64,000 nt of DNA from Runella sp. SP2 (lineage in GTDB: Bacteria; Bacteroidota; Bacteroidia; Cytophagales; Spirosomataceae). The notes beneath the pieces are model-generated. The model searched no databases. It had not been told where the DNA came from and was given only the letters and a program-made list of their open reading frames with translations. Numbering within the stretch: the first letter of the stretch is position 1; the number at the start of each line of letters is the position of its first letter. Position numbers and translations under genes: made by a program. The stretch spans positions 3,658,001-3,722,000 of the forward strand of contig NZ_CP031030.1 of the NCBI RefSeq assembly GCF_003711225.1, read 5' to 3'. Of this stretch, positions 1-9,692 are shown one piece after another.

Positions 1-3000
1 CGTTTGAACAAACCAAGGTCGTGTCTTTACCTGCGCTTGGTTTGGCATTCACCGTCACTACTACGTTCGCCGTGTCTTTACAACCAGCCGCATTTTGTGC
101 TACCAATACATACGTCGTTGTGCCAGTTGGTTTTACTGAATTTGGCGTTGCTACGGCCGTGCCATTTGCTGTTCCTATTGTCCACACTGGACTCAAATAC
201 GTATTGTAATTGGTAATCTTAGACGTCAAATCCACTGACTCGCCTGCGCAAATCGTCGCAGAACCGTCGGCAATTACTGGCTTGGCAAGTACAATCACTT
301 GCGCCGTGTCCGTACACGTTTGACCACCACTTGTTACCGAATAGACAAACTTATACGTGCCTGCCGCATTCAAACCGCTGATATTGCCATTGGCGTCTAT
401 CGTTGCTGCGCTTGGGTTAGCGGGGCTGACAATTGGTGCCCATGTGCCACCCGCCGTTACTGCTGTCAACTTCGCCGTACTCGTCGGTTGGCATACATTC
501 GCCGCATCTGGACCTGCATTTGGCTTGATGCAAGGTGAGTACAAGGCAGCATCCACTGTCAAAATATCTTTCTTCGTTGGGTCGAATGGGTCAATCACAT
601 AGTTACCTGATTGACCTGTCGTTGGATCTACATCCGAGTCGTTGGCTTCGGTACCACCGCTAGTGCTCACGTCTTTCATCGCCGAAATGGCACACCCTGC
701 TGGAATAGATGCCGCTACAATTTTGATGTAATACTGGCCTGCATCCAAGTTAGTGAACAAATATTTACCAGTCGCTTCGGTTGTATCTTTGGCGATGGCT
801 GCAGTAGTCCCTACTTTATACAATTCCACCTGAACTCCTGCGACACCACCACCGTTGGGCGTGGTTTCATCTTGAATACCGTTGTTGTTGGTATCTTTCC
901 ATACGAAATCACCGAGGCTACCTTTTGGTACAGAACAACTGGGTGAAATGACAATTGTCGAATCCTTACAACCATCCAATATGGCTCTGATTGTTACACT
1001 GGTACCAACAGGAATATTCACAACTGAACTTCCTGACACCGTTCCTGCCGAAGCAGTTACTGTTCCAGTAGCACTAAAATCAACACGGTAGGTAGTGCCG
1101 CTCGCATCGCAAACAGGCGTAGCACTCAGTGTAGGCTTGGCCTTCACAATGATAGTACCTGCGTCGGAAGCAGTACAGCCATTGATGGTGCAGGTAGCCG
1201 TAAAACTTTGATTGACAACTACATTCGTTACAGTTAAAGTCGTACCAGTGGTTCCGTTGTTCCAAGAAATCGTTCCTCCAGTACATCCGGTAGCCGTCAG
1301 AGTGGCTGTCTCTCCAGTACATACCGAAACATCGGCTACCGTAACCGTTGGGTCATCTTTAATGTATTTGAATACCAACGCATTTGTAATATGAAACTCT
1401 CGAGCGAATGACCCGTTATAGAATACGTTGTAAGAGTTTACTCTGTAATTGATTTCATTCGTTGACGCGTTGACAATCGAACTTAGATTGAATTTGTCAA
1501 TATCCAAATTAAAGTTTGATGTACCGTCAAATGAATTTTGTCCGTTCAGTAAGTTATCGCCCTGATTGACTCCATTAATGAACGTAGTTTCACCTTTATA
1601 GCTATCTCCCTCCCAACTAATAATGGTCAGTTCAGAAGATTTTATGCAAGGAGAAAGGTTAAGATTGCACAACTTGGTAGTTTGGTCAAATTCATTCGAG
1701 CTGAATACCCCATCGAATGTATCATAAAGGGTTATCTCGGACGGTGGTAAAGACGGATTTTCATACACGACTACCATTGACCAGCCACCATAGGCTGCTG
1801 CAAAATCGCACTCAGTGCCAGCATTATCCCAATCTAAATTGGTCAAGGTAAAGGCTCCGCCCGCAGTGACCAGCGAGGTCACATCGGCAAAAGCTCCATA
1901 AAAATCCAAACGGGGCGGCAGATTTAAGGTACGAGTCCAGGTTCTTGTCGCATTTACGGTCGTACCATTCAGGGTAACCGAGTTGTCAACATTGACATTA
2001 CCGTTCGTATTGTTTGCACTACCCGACCAGTATAGATAAGCCGCTTTAACGGTTGAACCCGTTGGGATAGTCAGTGTTCGACTTGAAGAGCCAGCATCCA
2101 TACATTGGCCTGGCCCAGCCAATTCTCCGCTATTTTCAACATTTCCGATGACGGTGTAGTTATAGCGACCACTGAAAGCCATTACTTGGTCGGCACAGGC
2201 AGCCTCACACGAATTTACCGTTATTTTTACGGTGTCACTGCAAGTACCTATATTATAAATAAAATTATAAGCTCCGGAAGCACTGCTGGTAAAGGCAACG
2301 GAGGCCACTCCCGAAGCGGTCGTACCCAAGGTAGCCCCTGCTGGGTTATTTGACTGTGCAGTCCAAGTACCCGTATTGGCAGTACCAGTCAGCGTGGCAT
2401 TAGATCCCGCACAAATTGTCTGATCTACGCCCGCACTAGGTTTGGCATTCACCGTCACTACCACATTCGCCGTGTCTTTGCAACCAGCTGCATTTTGTGC
2501 GACCAATACATACGTCGTTGTACCCGTTGGTTTTACAGACGCTGGCGTCGTTACTGCCGTGCCATTGGCCGTACCCACTGTCCATACTGGACTCAAATAA
2601 GTATTGTAACTTGTAATCTTAGAAGTCAAATCAACTGACTCACCCGCGCAAATCGTCGCAGAACCGTCGGCAATCACTGGCTTGGCCAAAACTACTACCT
2701 GCGCCGTGTCCGTACACGTTTGACCACCACTCATTACTGAGTAAACAAAACGATACGTACCTGCGGCATTCAAACCACTGATGTTGCCATTAGCGTCTAT
2801 CGTTGCTGCGCTTGGATTGGCGGGGCTGCCAATCGGTGCCCATGTGCCGCCCGCCGTCACTGCTGTCAACTTCACCGTACTCGTTGGTTGACATACATTC
2901 GCTGCATCAGCACCTGCATTTGGTTTCACACAACCTGCACATGGAGCTACTGTTACTGCTACCGTGTCTTTGCAACCTGCGGTCGTCGTGTATATAAACT

Positions 3001-6000
3001 GGTAAGTTCCTGTTACACTCATACCCGTCACGTTATTGCCAGAAATCGTCGCCGTCGTTGGACTTGTACCCAACTGCAACCAACTACCACCTGCGGGACT
3101 TGGTACTAAGGTATAACTTGTTGCCAAGGTATTCGTCGCCGCATTCACACAAGCCAAGGTCGTGTCTTTACCTGCACTAGGTTTGGCATTCACCGTCACT
3201 ACCACATTCGCCGTGTCTTTGCAACCTGCTGCATTTTGTGCCACCAACACATACGTCGTTGTACCCGTTGGTTTTACAGAACTTGGCGTCGTTACTAACG
3301 TGCCATTGGCCGTACCCACTGTCCATACTGGACTCAAATAAGTATTGTAACTTGTAATCTTAGAAGTCAAATCCACTGACTCACCCGCGCAAATCGTCGC
3401 AGAACCGTCGGCAATCACTGGCTTGGCATTGACCACCAAACGTACAAACGCCGTATCCGCACAATTCACATCACCCGTCGTATTTACCACCACTGCGTAA
3501 TATTTTACACCTGCCGTCGTCAACACTGCGCCACTTGGTGTAAACGTCGCGCTTGTTGCTCCGCTCACTGCTGCTGTGCCCAAGCTACTCGTTGTGTCTG
3601 CCAATGGCCCATACCACTTATATTCTACTCCCGTACTTGGCGTAGCCGTAAAAGCTGACGCTATGCCGCCTACACAAATCGTCTGTGTTCTAGGTGTGGC
3701 CGACGCCACTGGTTTGGTGCAACATTCTAGTGTCAAATCTTTCAGTAACACGTCCCAGCCTGTGCGCGTGCTCACCGTATTGGGAGACATATCTATGAAC
3801 ATGACAACTGCTCCAATATTCGACAAGTCCACACCACTGCCTACAAATGGCACTAAGTCACTGAATTTAAACTCTATGGCATTGAACGTCGAAGAAGTAA
3901 ACTTAAAATTCTTGGTAATACGCGATGCTGCCCCTGCATTGGTATATAATTCCAACCGTATCTGCAACGAGTCGTTGGTATTTGGCGGAAAATCAGCATT
4001 TAACTGTGCTTTCAAACGATTGATGCCGAGTGCCGCAAAGTTTAATCCACCCAGGCCCGTTGGGTTTAGGTTGACGGCGTCGCCATCAAGGCCATCCCAC
4101 TGGACTGTCAAAGTGCTTGATGAGGCCGCCTGATTTGTTATCTCAATTACGTTGCCGCCTGCAAAGTAAGGCCCCACCTCAAAGAGCGTTGTGGTGCTAC
4201 TCGTTGGGATATTGGACACAAAATTCATATCACGCTCACCGCCCAGCAATATACTCGATGATTGCACGCTCGACACGCGACCGTTGGTTAGAGAGTTTTG
4301 TACAGTCGTCAATGAGTCGATTAGCATACCACAAAAAATGGGACTTGACAATGGAATAAACCCAGCATCGAAGCTATGGTTTGATGCCCCTTCACTACCT
4401 GTCGTCAGGTTGATACCTATTGAACCACCTTGTAAGGCAACGTCCGAATCGTTTTGGTCGTTGCCATTGTTGGCAGTAACATCTTTGGGTGAAATTGAAA
4501 ATTGGCCTAATCCTGAAAGCGTTACTAATCCAGCCGTACTTTGACCTTCAGCAAATACCAATTTATAAGCTGTATTGGTAAGCAAAGCCGTATCAGCCCC
4601 TGTTCCGCTCCACGTTCCTACTGCAAGTGCTGATTTGGAGGAGAAATAATATTCACCCTGTGCGTTGGTCTTCGTTGTGGCTATTAGAGTATTGCCTTTA
4701 TATAGTGACACGTTCATATTCGGAAGTGAGCCTTCGCATGGGTCTTGAATCCCATCTTTGTCAAGATCAATCCATACTCGATTACCGATTTCAATCGGTG
4801 CCAATCCACACAGATACTCTACATCACCCAACCCAGCCGATTTGCCGAATGATTCGGGGCCTGCATAGACGTAGTAACCCTGATTTCGCGATGAAGCACC
4901 CGTTGAGTTGCTGAACCAGTTTATACCCCCACTATCGTAACGAGTCTCGAAAGGATCCATGGCCGTCAGGGCGATTTCGCCACTACCTTTGCGAAACGCC
5001 AAGCCCCCCATCGACGTTTCAGCGTGGGGCTCGAACAAGAAATCGTGAAAGTAAAACTCACCACCACCTGGTCCTTGTCCTTTATTAGCTCCTCCTGACG
5101 TATTTGGCCCAGCAGTCCCATTGTTTTCTAATACATACGTGCCATTGTTATTATATATACGCAAAATATCACCACCCACAAAGGAAGACCACGTATCATT
5201 GATGTTTGTTGGACTAGCATTTCGCCAGCCAATTTGGTGAGCCGTTCGATCCATAAAAGCCAAAATCATAGAACCATCCACGTCAAACTCAATATCTGAA
5301 AAGATGGGCGTCGGATAAACAAACCCACGTTCTCCCCCTTGAATGTCGCAAGCAGCAGGGGGAGTATCTGTCCAAGGATACCAGCCAGTGTTGTTGATAC
5401 AACTACCCCAAAAAGCATATCCTTTTGAGTAATCCATCGTCATGCTGAATATTTCCGTCCAGGTGGTACCATCTAAGCGATACACTTTTGAGTTCATATT
5501 TGATGGTGTTGTCCCATCACAAACACCCCCCATGAATAGTTTTCCCTCGTGGTATTTGAGGGCAAAAATTCTGAATGTACCTGCACAACCAGCGACTGTA
5601 GGCGGCGGATACGTACCTGCCAAGGTCTTTGTGCCTACATTGATTGCATAGATGGTTCGGTTAGTCAGATTCACAAAAAACAGGGTATCCGCATTTTTAT
5701 TAAATTCAATGTTGCCAATACTCGTCTTACCCACAGCGGTATAACCCGCAGCATCAAGTGATTTAGCTAATTTATCACCCACCAAACCACGGCTTATATT
5801 GCGGTCTGCGATGGTTGTACCAGTTCCTACATTATCAACGGGAATTCCCAGTGTTTTGACATCCAGCCAATTGCTTACAACGGGTGCACCTGATGAATAA
5901 TCTACCTGATAAATACCGCCTTCACCCAATGGACCAAACCCTACATGCCGCTTGGCAAAGGCACTGACCAGCATCTTTTTATTTTTTCTATCCCAAGCAA

Positions 6001-6682
6001 TACCAAAAGAAGAACCAATTTGGCTGGCCGTCGCTGCTTTGGTGGCAGGGTCGGTTCCAGTAGCTGTACCATTGCCGATACTATTGTTGTCAAAAGTAAC
6101 CAAAGCTCCGTCAGGGCCTGCCGTACCATTTACGAGTGGGTCTCCATTGGCAAAACAAGTAGTGGCTAAAAGCGGGTTGGCTTCGCAATAATCTTCTGGC
6201 CTAGCGATTCCTAGACTAGCACATTGTCCTGCTTGTACAAATTGTACAGTGGTTCGGCCCCCTGCACCTGCTTTTGTTAAGTTATAAGAAGAACTGACAA
6301 TGGCAGGCAAGGTAAACTCAATTCGGTATTTTTGCCCAGCCACCATTCCCGTAAATTTGTAATTACCACTGCCATCGGTGGTAACCGTGCCTACCAAAAT
6401 ACCATTACAGTCATACGCTTTGACCGTAACTCCCTGTACACCAACAAGTGTTTCATCCTTGGCTCCGTTGTAGTTATAATCTTTCCAAACACTACCTGCA
6501 ATCTCCGTTGCAGCAAGCGTAGGACAATTACTAATGGTTTGAGCCTCACTCCAAGCTATACTAATAAGACAAAGCGCTACTGCCAAAAAAGCAATACGCA
6601 ACTTTTCGGTAAAGGTATCACCTCGGTGCAGTGAAGCATCGTGTAGCAGGTTATTCCTGTTTGAACGTAATAATTTTTTCAT
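1..6682 (-). CDS. Giant SdrD-B/propeller/Ig-repeat secreted protein (gene A), 3' truncated by window
   Basis: The reading frame runs from ATG at 6680-6682 to the window edge with no stop seen (about 2227 codons). It opens with a charged N-terminus and a hydrophobic signal segment ending near WSEAQ. In order I read: an SdrD-B-like domain (about 6520-6230, GSVWKDYNYNGAKDE); one large propeller-like module (about 6190-4800, AKRHVGFGPLGEGG); a second SdrD-B domain (about 4790-4390, IWIDLDKDGIQDPCE); an unassigned region (about 4340-3720); Ig/PKD-like units (3720-2430); a module with AYLYWSGSANNTNG (about 2200-1390); Ig-like units; a third SdrD-B domain (about 930-510); and a 247-residue unit also found in gene B. 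The frame matches that of gene B over the shared DNA. The likely role is a surface or matrix protein. No ligand can be named. Paired regulator-type repeats lie about 150 bp upstream. Confidence 0.9.
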   Translation of the reverse strand, partial: MKKLLRSNRNNLLHDASLHRGDTFTEKLRIAFLAVALCLISIAWSEAQTISNCPTLAATEIAGSVWKDYNYNGAKDETLVGVQGVTVKAYDCNGILVGTVTTDGSGNYKFTGMVAGQKYRIEFTLPAIVSSSYNLTKAGAGGRTTVQFVQAGQCASLGIARPEDYCEANPLLATTCFANGDPLVNGTAGPDGALVTFDNNSIGNGTATGTDPATKAATASQIGSSFGIAWDRKNKKMLVSAFAKRHVGFGPLGEGGIYQVDYSSGAPVVSNWLDVKTLGIPVDNVGTGTTIADRNISRGLVGDKLAKSLDAAGYTAVGKTSIGNIEFNKNADTLFFVNLTNRTIYAINVGTKTLAGTYPPPTVAGCAGTFRIFALKYHEGKLFMGGVCDGTTPSNMNSKVYRLDGTTWTEIFSMTMDYSKGYAFWGSCINNTGWYPWTDTPPAACDIQGGERGFVYPTPIFSDIEFDVDGSMILAFMDRTAHQIGWRNASPTNINDTWSSFVGGDILRIYNNNGTYVLENNGTAGPNTSGGANKGQGPGGGEFYFHDFLFEPHAETSMGGLAFRKGSGEIALTAMDPFETRYDSGGINWFSNSTGASSRNQGYYVYAGPESFGKSAGLGDVEYLCGLAPIEIGNRVWIDLDKDGIQDPCEGSLPNMNVSLYKGNTLIATTKTNAQGEYYFSSKSALAVGTWSGTGADTALLTNTAYKLVFAEGQSTAGLVTLSGLGQFSISPKDVTANNGNDQNDSDVALQGGSIGINLTTGSEGASNHSFDAGFIPLSSPIFCGMLIDSLTTVQNSLTNGRVSSVQSSSILLGGERDMNFVSNIPTSSTTTLFEVGPYFAGGNVIEITNQAASSSTLTVQWDGLDGDAVNLNPTGLGGLNFAALGINRLKAQLNADFPPNTNDSLQIRLELYTNAGAASRITKNFKFTSSTFNAIEFKFSDLVPFVGSGVDLSNIGAVVMFIDMSPNTVSTRTGWDVLLKDLTLECCTKPVASATPRTQTICVGGIASAFTATPSTGVEYKWYGPLADTTSSLGTAAVSGATSATFTPSGAVLTTAGVKYYAVVVNTTGDVNCADTAFVRLVVNAKPVIADGSATICAGESVDLTSKITSYNTYLSPVWTVGTANGTLVTTPSSVKPTGTTTYVLVAQNAAGCKDTANVVVTVNAKPSAGKDTTLACVNAATNTLATSYTLVPSPAGGSWLQLGTSPTTATISGNNVTGMSVTGTYQFIYTTTAGCKDTVAVTVAPCAGCVKPNAGADAANVCQPTSTVKLTAVTAGGTWAPIGSPANPSAATIDANGNISGLNAAGTYRFVYSVMSGGQTCTDTAQVVVLAKPVIADGSATICAGESVDLTSKITSYNTYLSPVWTVGTANGTAVTTPASVKPTGTTTYVLVAQNAAGCKDTANVVVTVNAKPSAGVDQTICAGSNATLTGTANTGTWTAQSNNPAGATLGTTASGVASVAFTSSASGAYNFIYNIGTCSDTVKITVNSCEAACADQVMAFSGRYNYTVIGNVENSGELAGPGQCMDAGSSSRTLTIPTGSTVKAAYLYWSGSANNTNGNVNVDNSVTLNGTTVNATRTWTRTLNLPPRLDFYGAFADVTSLVTAGGAFTLTNLDWDNAGTECDFAAAYGGWSMVVVYENPSLPPSEITLYDTFDGVFSSNEFDQTTKLCNLNLSPCIKSSELTIISWEGDSYKGETTFINGVNQGDNLLNGQNSFDGTSNFNLDIDKFNLSSIVNASTNEINYRVNSYNVFYNGSFAREFHITNALVFKYIKDDPTVTVADVSVCTGETATLTATGCTGGTISWNNGTTGTTLTVTNVVVNQSFTATCTINGCTASDAGTIIVKAKPTLSATPVCDASGTTYRVDFSATGTVTASAGTVSGSSVVNIPVGTSVTIRAILDGCKDSTIVISPSCSVPKGSLGDFVWKDTNNNGIQDETTPNGGGVAGVQVELYKVGTTAAIAKDTTEATGKYLFTNLDAGQYYIKIVAASIPAGCAISAMKDVSTSGGTEANDSDVDPTTGQSGNYVIDPFDPTKKDILTVDAALYSPCIKPNAGPDAANVCQPTSTAKLTAVTAGGTWAPIVSPANPSAATIDANGNISGLNAAGTYKFVYSVTSGGQTCTDTAQVIVLAKPVIADGSATICAGESVDLTSKITNYNTYLSPVWTIGTANGTAVATPNSVKPTGTTTYVLVAQNAAGCKDTANVVVTVNAKPSAGKDTTLVCSN
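2430..3720 (-). repeat. 741-bp (247-residue) Ig/PKD super-repeat units in gene A
   Basis: The same landmark (CTGGCTTGG after the ATICAGES-coding stretch) recurs at 2677 and 3418, exactly 741 bp apart, and again at 277. Each unit encodes an Ig-like stretch (KPVIADGSATICAGESVDLT), a second Ig-like stretch with NAGKDTTL, and a third with NAGADAANVCQP. The units are almost the same as those in gene B at about 11700-13900. Confidence 0.85.
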
Positions 6683-6952
6683 TGCGAAGTAGGTAAGTAA
6701 ATGTTTGAATGAGTGGCGAACTAAGTGGTATATTTTGTTATGTAATTAATGCCAAAACATACCAACGCATCGTCTGACACAACTCTCACTCCGTCAATTT
6801 TCATACTAATCTACCCCATTAATCATTTACAGGGTGGTGAAATGCACAACATGGTGATAGACAACACGTCGTTCCAAACCCGACCGTTGAAACAAAAGAA
6901 GAAGCCCCTTTTAGCAACAAACTTGCCAAAGGAATTGAGAAAATAGAAGAAT
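6683..6952. other. Intergenic region between histidine kinase and giant gene A
   Basis: The region is 270 bp and holds no gene I can support. It contains the paired direct repeats at 6832-6861. A loose minus-strand TAnnTTTG-like sequence (TATGTTTTG, 6753-6761) could be the gene A promoter, but I see no matching upstream element. I see no convincing hairpin terminator for the kinase gene. Confidence 0.6.
6832..6861 (-). promoter_or_regulatory. Paired 10-bp direct repeat, candidate regulator site upstream of gene A
   Basis: Read along the direction of gene A transcription the two elements are TCTATCACCA and TTCACCACCC, with a 10-bp spacer (20-bp period). The downstream element is preceded by TGCAT, as at the response-regulator promoter. 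The site lies about 150 bp upstream of the gene A ATG. Two further copies flank the divergent promoter at 9647-9722. Two elements on one helix face are typical of LytTR regulators, and a LytTR gene is encoded nearby. Assignment to that protein is inference. Confidence 0.55.
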
Positions 6953-8863
6953 TTATCCTTTTGAAGTAGTAGCCAACCTGGCAGGAAATTGCAATTTGAA
7001 AGTTGTGCCCACGCTAAGGTTGCTGACGACACTGATACTGCCTCGGTTTCTTTTTACGAACCTAGCTACCATAATCAGCCCTAAACCCATTCCCTGCGTT
7101 CCCACAAATGCCTTTTGAGGGTTAGAAAATACCTTACGAATTACCGCCAATTTATCGGCATCAATTCCTTTACCGTTGTCGCTTATGATTAGCTCAATAT
7201 ATTTTGTATCTATCTGATGGGCATAAAGTTCAATTTTGCCTTCGGGCATCATCGCTTTGTATGAATTGTCCAATAGGTTCCGAACAATTAATTCGATGGC
7301 GTTAGGGTCGGCATAAACCTTCATTCCTTCTTGGCAAGTTACCTCAAAGAGAACACTTTTATTAACCCCCACTTTTTGGTATAGCTCCACGACATTCATC
7401 AGCAATTCTGATAGCAATACTTCGGTAGGATTATAGGGCAGCAATTGATTCTGAGATATTACCCAACTTAACAAATTTTCTAATATACGTTGAATAGCCA
7501 ATCCTGACTCATCCAATGAATGTGCTAATCGTTCAATCGACTTATAATCTTTCTTTTTAAGGCAATAACCAATCGCTTCCGTCATACCGTGAAAAGCGTG
7601 CATAGGCCTTCTTAAATCATGGGCAATCATTCCAAACAGTTGCTCGCGTGAAGTGGTGTAGATTTTAAGTTCTTTATTTACTTTATAAAAATTATACCCC
7701 AAAATTCCTACGCCTATTATAACTAACCCTGCGACCAATAGGAGAATAAAACTACGTCGTTCGGTTTCCTTCAATGTGGTTATTTCTTTTTGCCTCGCAT
7801 CAAACTCATACTTAGCTTGTAGCTCTAGCATTTTTATGTCGTTACTTTGTTGATTACTCAGGCGCTCATATTTCAATACGCTGTCGTCAATGCTTATCAC
7901 CTCTTCAAACCTATTTTTACGAATCATAAAAGTCCGTAAATTTCCGTACAAAGCACTCTTCGATACATAATGAAGGGGCTCGTATTTATCCACAATACTT
8001 AGTCCTTTTCGGCAGTATTCTATCCCTTCTTCTATTTTATTGAGTTCCACACAATCGTTTGACAAATTGTAGTATATCACTCCTCTTTCGTGGGTCTGAT
8101 TAGGGGCCAGAATACGCTCCGCTTTTTTATTCAGTTGGTAGGAGTCCAGGGTTCGATTTTGAAAATAGTATCCTATTGCCAAAAAAATGTACACTCGAAA
8201 ATATCCATACGACAATTTTGGCTGTTTTTTAATGAAATCAATCGCTTGGTTTGACATTTTTTCGAGCTTTTCTGCTGACTTTGCCCCGTTTTCACCATAT
8301 TCTACCAGTAGTTTGACGGCTTGGTAATATAAATAGTTATGGGGAGTTGGCTTTCTTTTATAATGCAGCTCGATATACTCAGTGTAATTTTTCTTAAAAA
8401 TCTTTGCTTGGGTTTTATTTTCGCCAAAGGGAGTATATTGCAAAGTCAGGGCCAAACCATAGCAATGAAGTAGCCCTCCACTATCCTTCAATTTTTCAAA
8501 AATAGTAATGGCATTTTCTAATTCACTAAATGCTTTTTGATATTGTTTATGGCGATTAAAATAGAAGGCTCTAATGTAAAAATAGGCCCCACGACCTACT
8601 TCATCATCAAATTGATTTGATAATTTATTGATTTCTTCCGTGTGTGAAAGTAGCTTATTGATATTTGACCAAGTGTAACTTCGCTCAAGTATAATTAAGT
8701 TTTTGAGACGTTCTGTAGAAGGTTCTTTATGATTCTCCAGCCACTTATTAAGACTATCTACTTTAACAATAGGATGTACGTCAGAAAACGTAAAAGCTTG
8801 TAAATCTTTAACGTTAGAATAGAGAATAATAAATATCAAAAACAGTAGTTTTTCCATAGACAT
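6953..8863 (-). CDS. Membrane sensor histidine kinase with TPR-like sensor domain
   Basis: This is a 636-residue protein. It has an N-terminal signal/anchor segment (1-23), a TPR-like helical sensor region (about 40-340, periplasmic if the signal is cleaved), a coiled linker, one transmembrane helix (371-391), and a cytoplasmic kinase core. The H box is IAHDLRRP with the phospho-acceptor His415. The ATPase domain shows the N box (N529 to N533), DNGKG (from 562) and GMGLGL (591-596). All catalytic motifs appear intact. It starts 34 bp after the stop of the LytTR response regulator on the same strand, so the two form an operon and a probable cognate pair. This layout (TPR sensor, single helix, kinase, paired LytTR regulator) is common in Bacteroidota. 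ATG 8863 is used; ATG 8857 is also possible. The signal sensed is unknown. Confidence 0.93.
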   Translation of the reverse strand: MSMEKLLFLIFIILYSNVKDLQAFTFSDVHPIVKVDSLNKWLENHKEPSTERLKNLIILERSYTWSNINKLLSHTEEINKLSNQFDDEVGRGAYFYIRAFYFNRHKQYQKAFSELENAITIFEKLKDSGGLLHCYGLALTLQYTPFGENKTQAKIFKKNYTEYIELHYKRKPTPHNYLYYQAVKLLVEYGENGAKSAEKLEKMSNQAIDFIKKQPKLSYGYFRVYIFLAIGYYFQNRTLDSYQLNKKAERILAPNQTHERGVIYYNLSNDCVELNKIEEGIEYCRKGLSIVDKYEPLHYVSKSALYGNLRTFMIRKNRFEEVISIDDSVLKYERLSNQQSNDIKMLELQAKYEFDARQKEITTLKETERRSFILLLVAGLVIIGVGILGYNFYKVNKELKIYTTSREQLFGMIAHDLRRPMHAFHGMTEAIGYCLKKKDYKSIERLAHSLDESGLAIQRILENLLSWVISQNQLLPYNPTEVLLSELLMNVVELYQKVGVNKSVLFEVTCQEGMKVYADPNAIELIVRNLLDNSYKAMMPEGKIELYAHQIDTKYIELIISDNGKGIDADKLAVIRKVFSNPQKAFVGTQGMGLGLIMVARFVKRNRGSISVVSNLSVGTTFKLQFPARLATTSKG

Positions 8864-8897
8864 CTCAAGATGTTACAATGTAAAGAACAAATATCAA

Positions 8898-9578
8898 CTA
8901 TTGCTCAAACATTTCAATAACATCCTGCCGAAAAGAACGACCAACGGGTATTGACTTCCCCTGAACAATAATTTGCTGTGCTGACAAATCGAGGCGTTTT
9001 ACATAGTTTTTATTGACGACAAATGCTCTGTGTACCTGCACAAATCTTTTATCCAAATCGAATAAGATAGCCCGTAATGTTCGCTTAAAAATATAATTAC
9101 GCTCTGCCGTATATATGTGCACATAATTTCCATCGGCTTCTATGTAAAGTAAGCTATCGAAAGCTAAAAATATTTTTTGCCGAAATCTCCCAGGCAAACT
9201 TATCCCTTTAGGGGCATCATCAGGTGCGTTTTCTGGCACCATGGCATGAACCATACCCAATAATGTAAAAGGATGAAATGGTTTTACTAAGAAAGAAGTA
9301 TTTGGTAATGATAACGCATTTTTAAGAAATTCATCCTGTGGATAACCCGTTAAAAATATAACAGGATAGTCTCGTTTCAAGCCTTTGAACAAATCATAGC
9401 TCAATCCATCAGGCAACATTACATCAGCTAAAACCAAATCTGGTTGGGTTTCACTCAAAAAATCTTGCGCTTCTTTGAGTGACCCTGTACTGGTTACCTC
9501 CAATATATTTGCTTCTTCTAACATCAGCAAAATCTTTATTTGCCAAAAGGGATCATCTTCAATAAGTAGGATAGTCAT
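8898..9578 (-). CDS. LytTR-family response regulator
   Basis: This is a 226-residue protein. The N-terminal receiver domain (about 1-120) has the acidic pair D8/D9, the phospho-acceptor D52 in LVLADVMLPDG, T76 in IFLTGYP and the conserved Lys in FLVKPF. The C-terminal LytTR DNA-binding domain (about 130-226) shows LLYIEADGNYVHIYTAERN, then FVQVHRAFVVNKNYV and IPVGRSF. It is the first gene of an operon with the histidine kinase 34 bp downstream. LytTR proteins bind two direct repeats about two helix turns apart, and a matching paired repeat lies about 70-98 bp upstream of the ATG. That suggests autoregulation. A TATATTTG element lies 20 bp upstream of the start. ATG 9578 is the only sensible start. 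Confidence 0.95.
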   Translation of the reverse strand: MTILLIEDDPFWQIKILLMLEEANILEVTSTGSLKEAQDFLSETQPDLVLADVMLPDGLSYDLFKGLKRDYPVIFLTGYPQDEFLKNALSLPNTSFLVKPFHPFTLLGMVHAMVPENAPDDAPKGISLPGRFRQKIFLAFDSLLYIEADGNYVHIYTAERNYIFKRTLRAILFDLDKRFVQVHRAFVVNKNYVKRLDLSAQQIIVQGKSIPVGRSFRQDVIEMFEQ

Positions 9579-9597
9579 TCAGGGATTGCATTTTGTT

Positions 9598-9605
9598 CAA
9601 ATATA
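9598..9605 (-). promoter_or_regulatory. Bacteroidota-type -7 promoter element for the LytTR operon
   Basis: The minus strand reads TATATTTG, a full match to the Bacteroidota -7 consensus TAnnTTTG, 20 bp upstream of the response-regulator ATG. No clear TTTG-type -33 element is visible, which would fit dependence on an activator. The last G lies 49 bp downstream of the paired repeat at 9647-9676. Confidence 0.5.
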
Positions 9606-9646
9606 TACTTTTGGTATGGAAATTTTAGAAGTTCCCCTTTAGTACG

Positions 9647-9676
9647 GGGTGATAAAATGCAATTGAGGGTGACAAA
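9647..9676 (-). promoter_or_regulatory. Paired direct repeat upstream of the LytTR response regulator
   Basis: In the direction of the response-regulator operon the elements are TTTGTCACCC and TTTATCACCC, separated by 10 bp, with TGCAT just before the second element. Spacing and orientation match the sites at 6832-6861 and 9693-9722. The site is placed for an activator upstream of the -7 element. Confidence 0.6.
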
Positions 9677-9692
9677 CTTTATTTCTCTTTTA

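Noticed and set aside
3576-4133. 185-codon plus-strand open frame inside gene A
   Set aside because: The minus frame encodes continuous Ig-like and beta-rich sequence through this stretch.
6896-6925. Possible terminator of the histidine kinase gene
   Set aside because: A GGGGCTTCTTCTTTT stretch is present on the minus strand but no stable stem precedes it.
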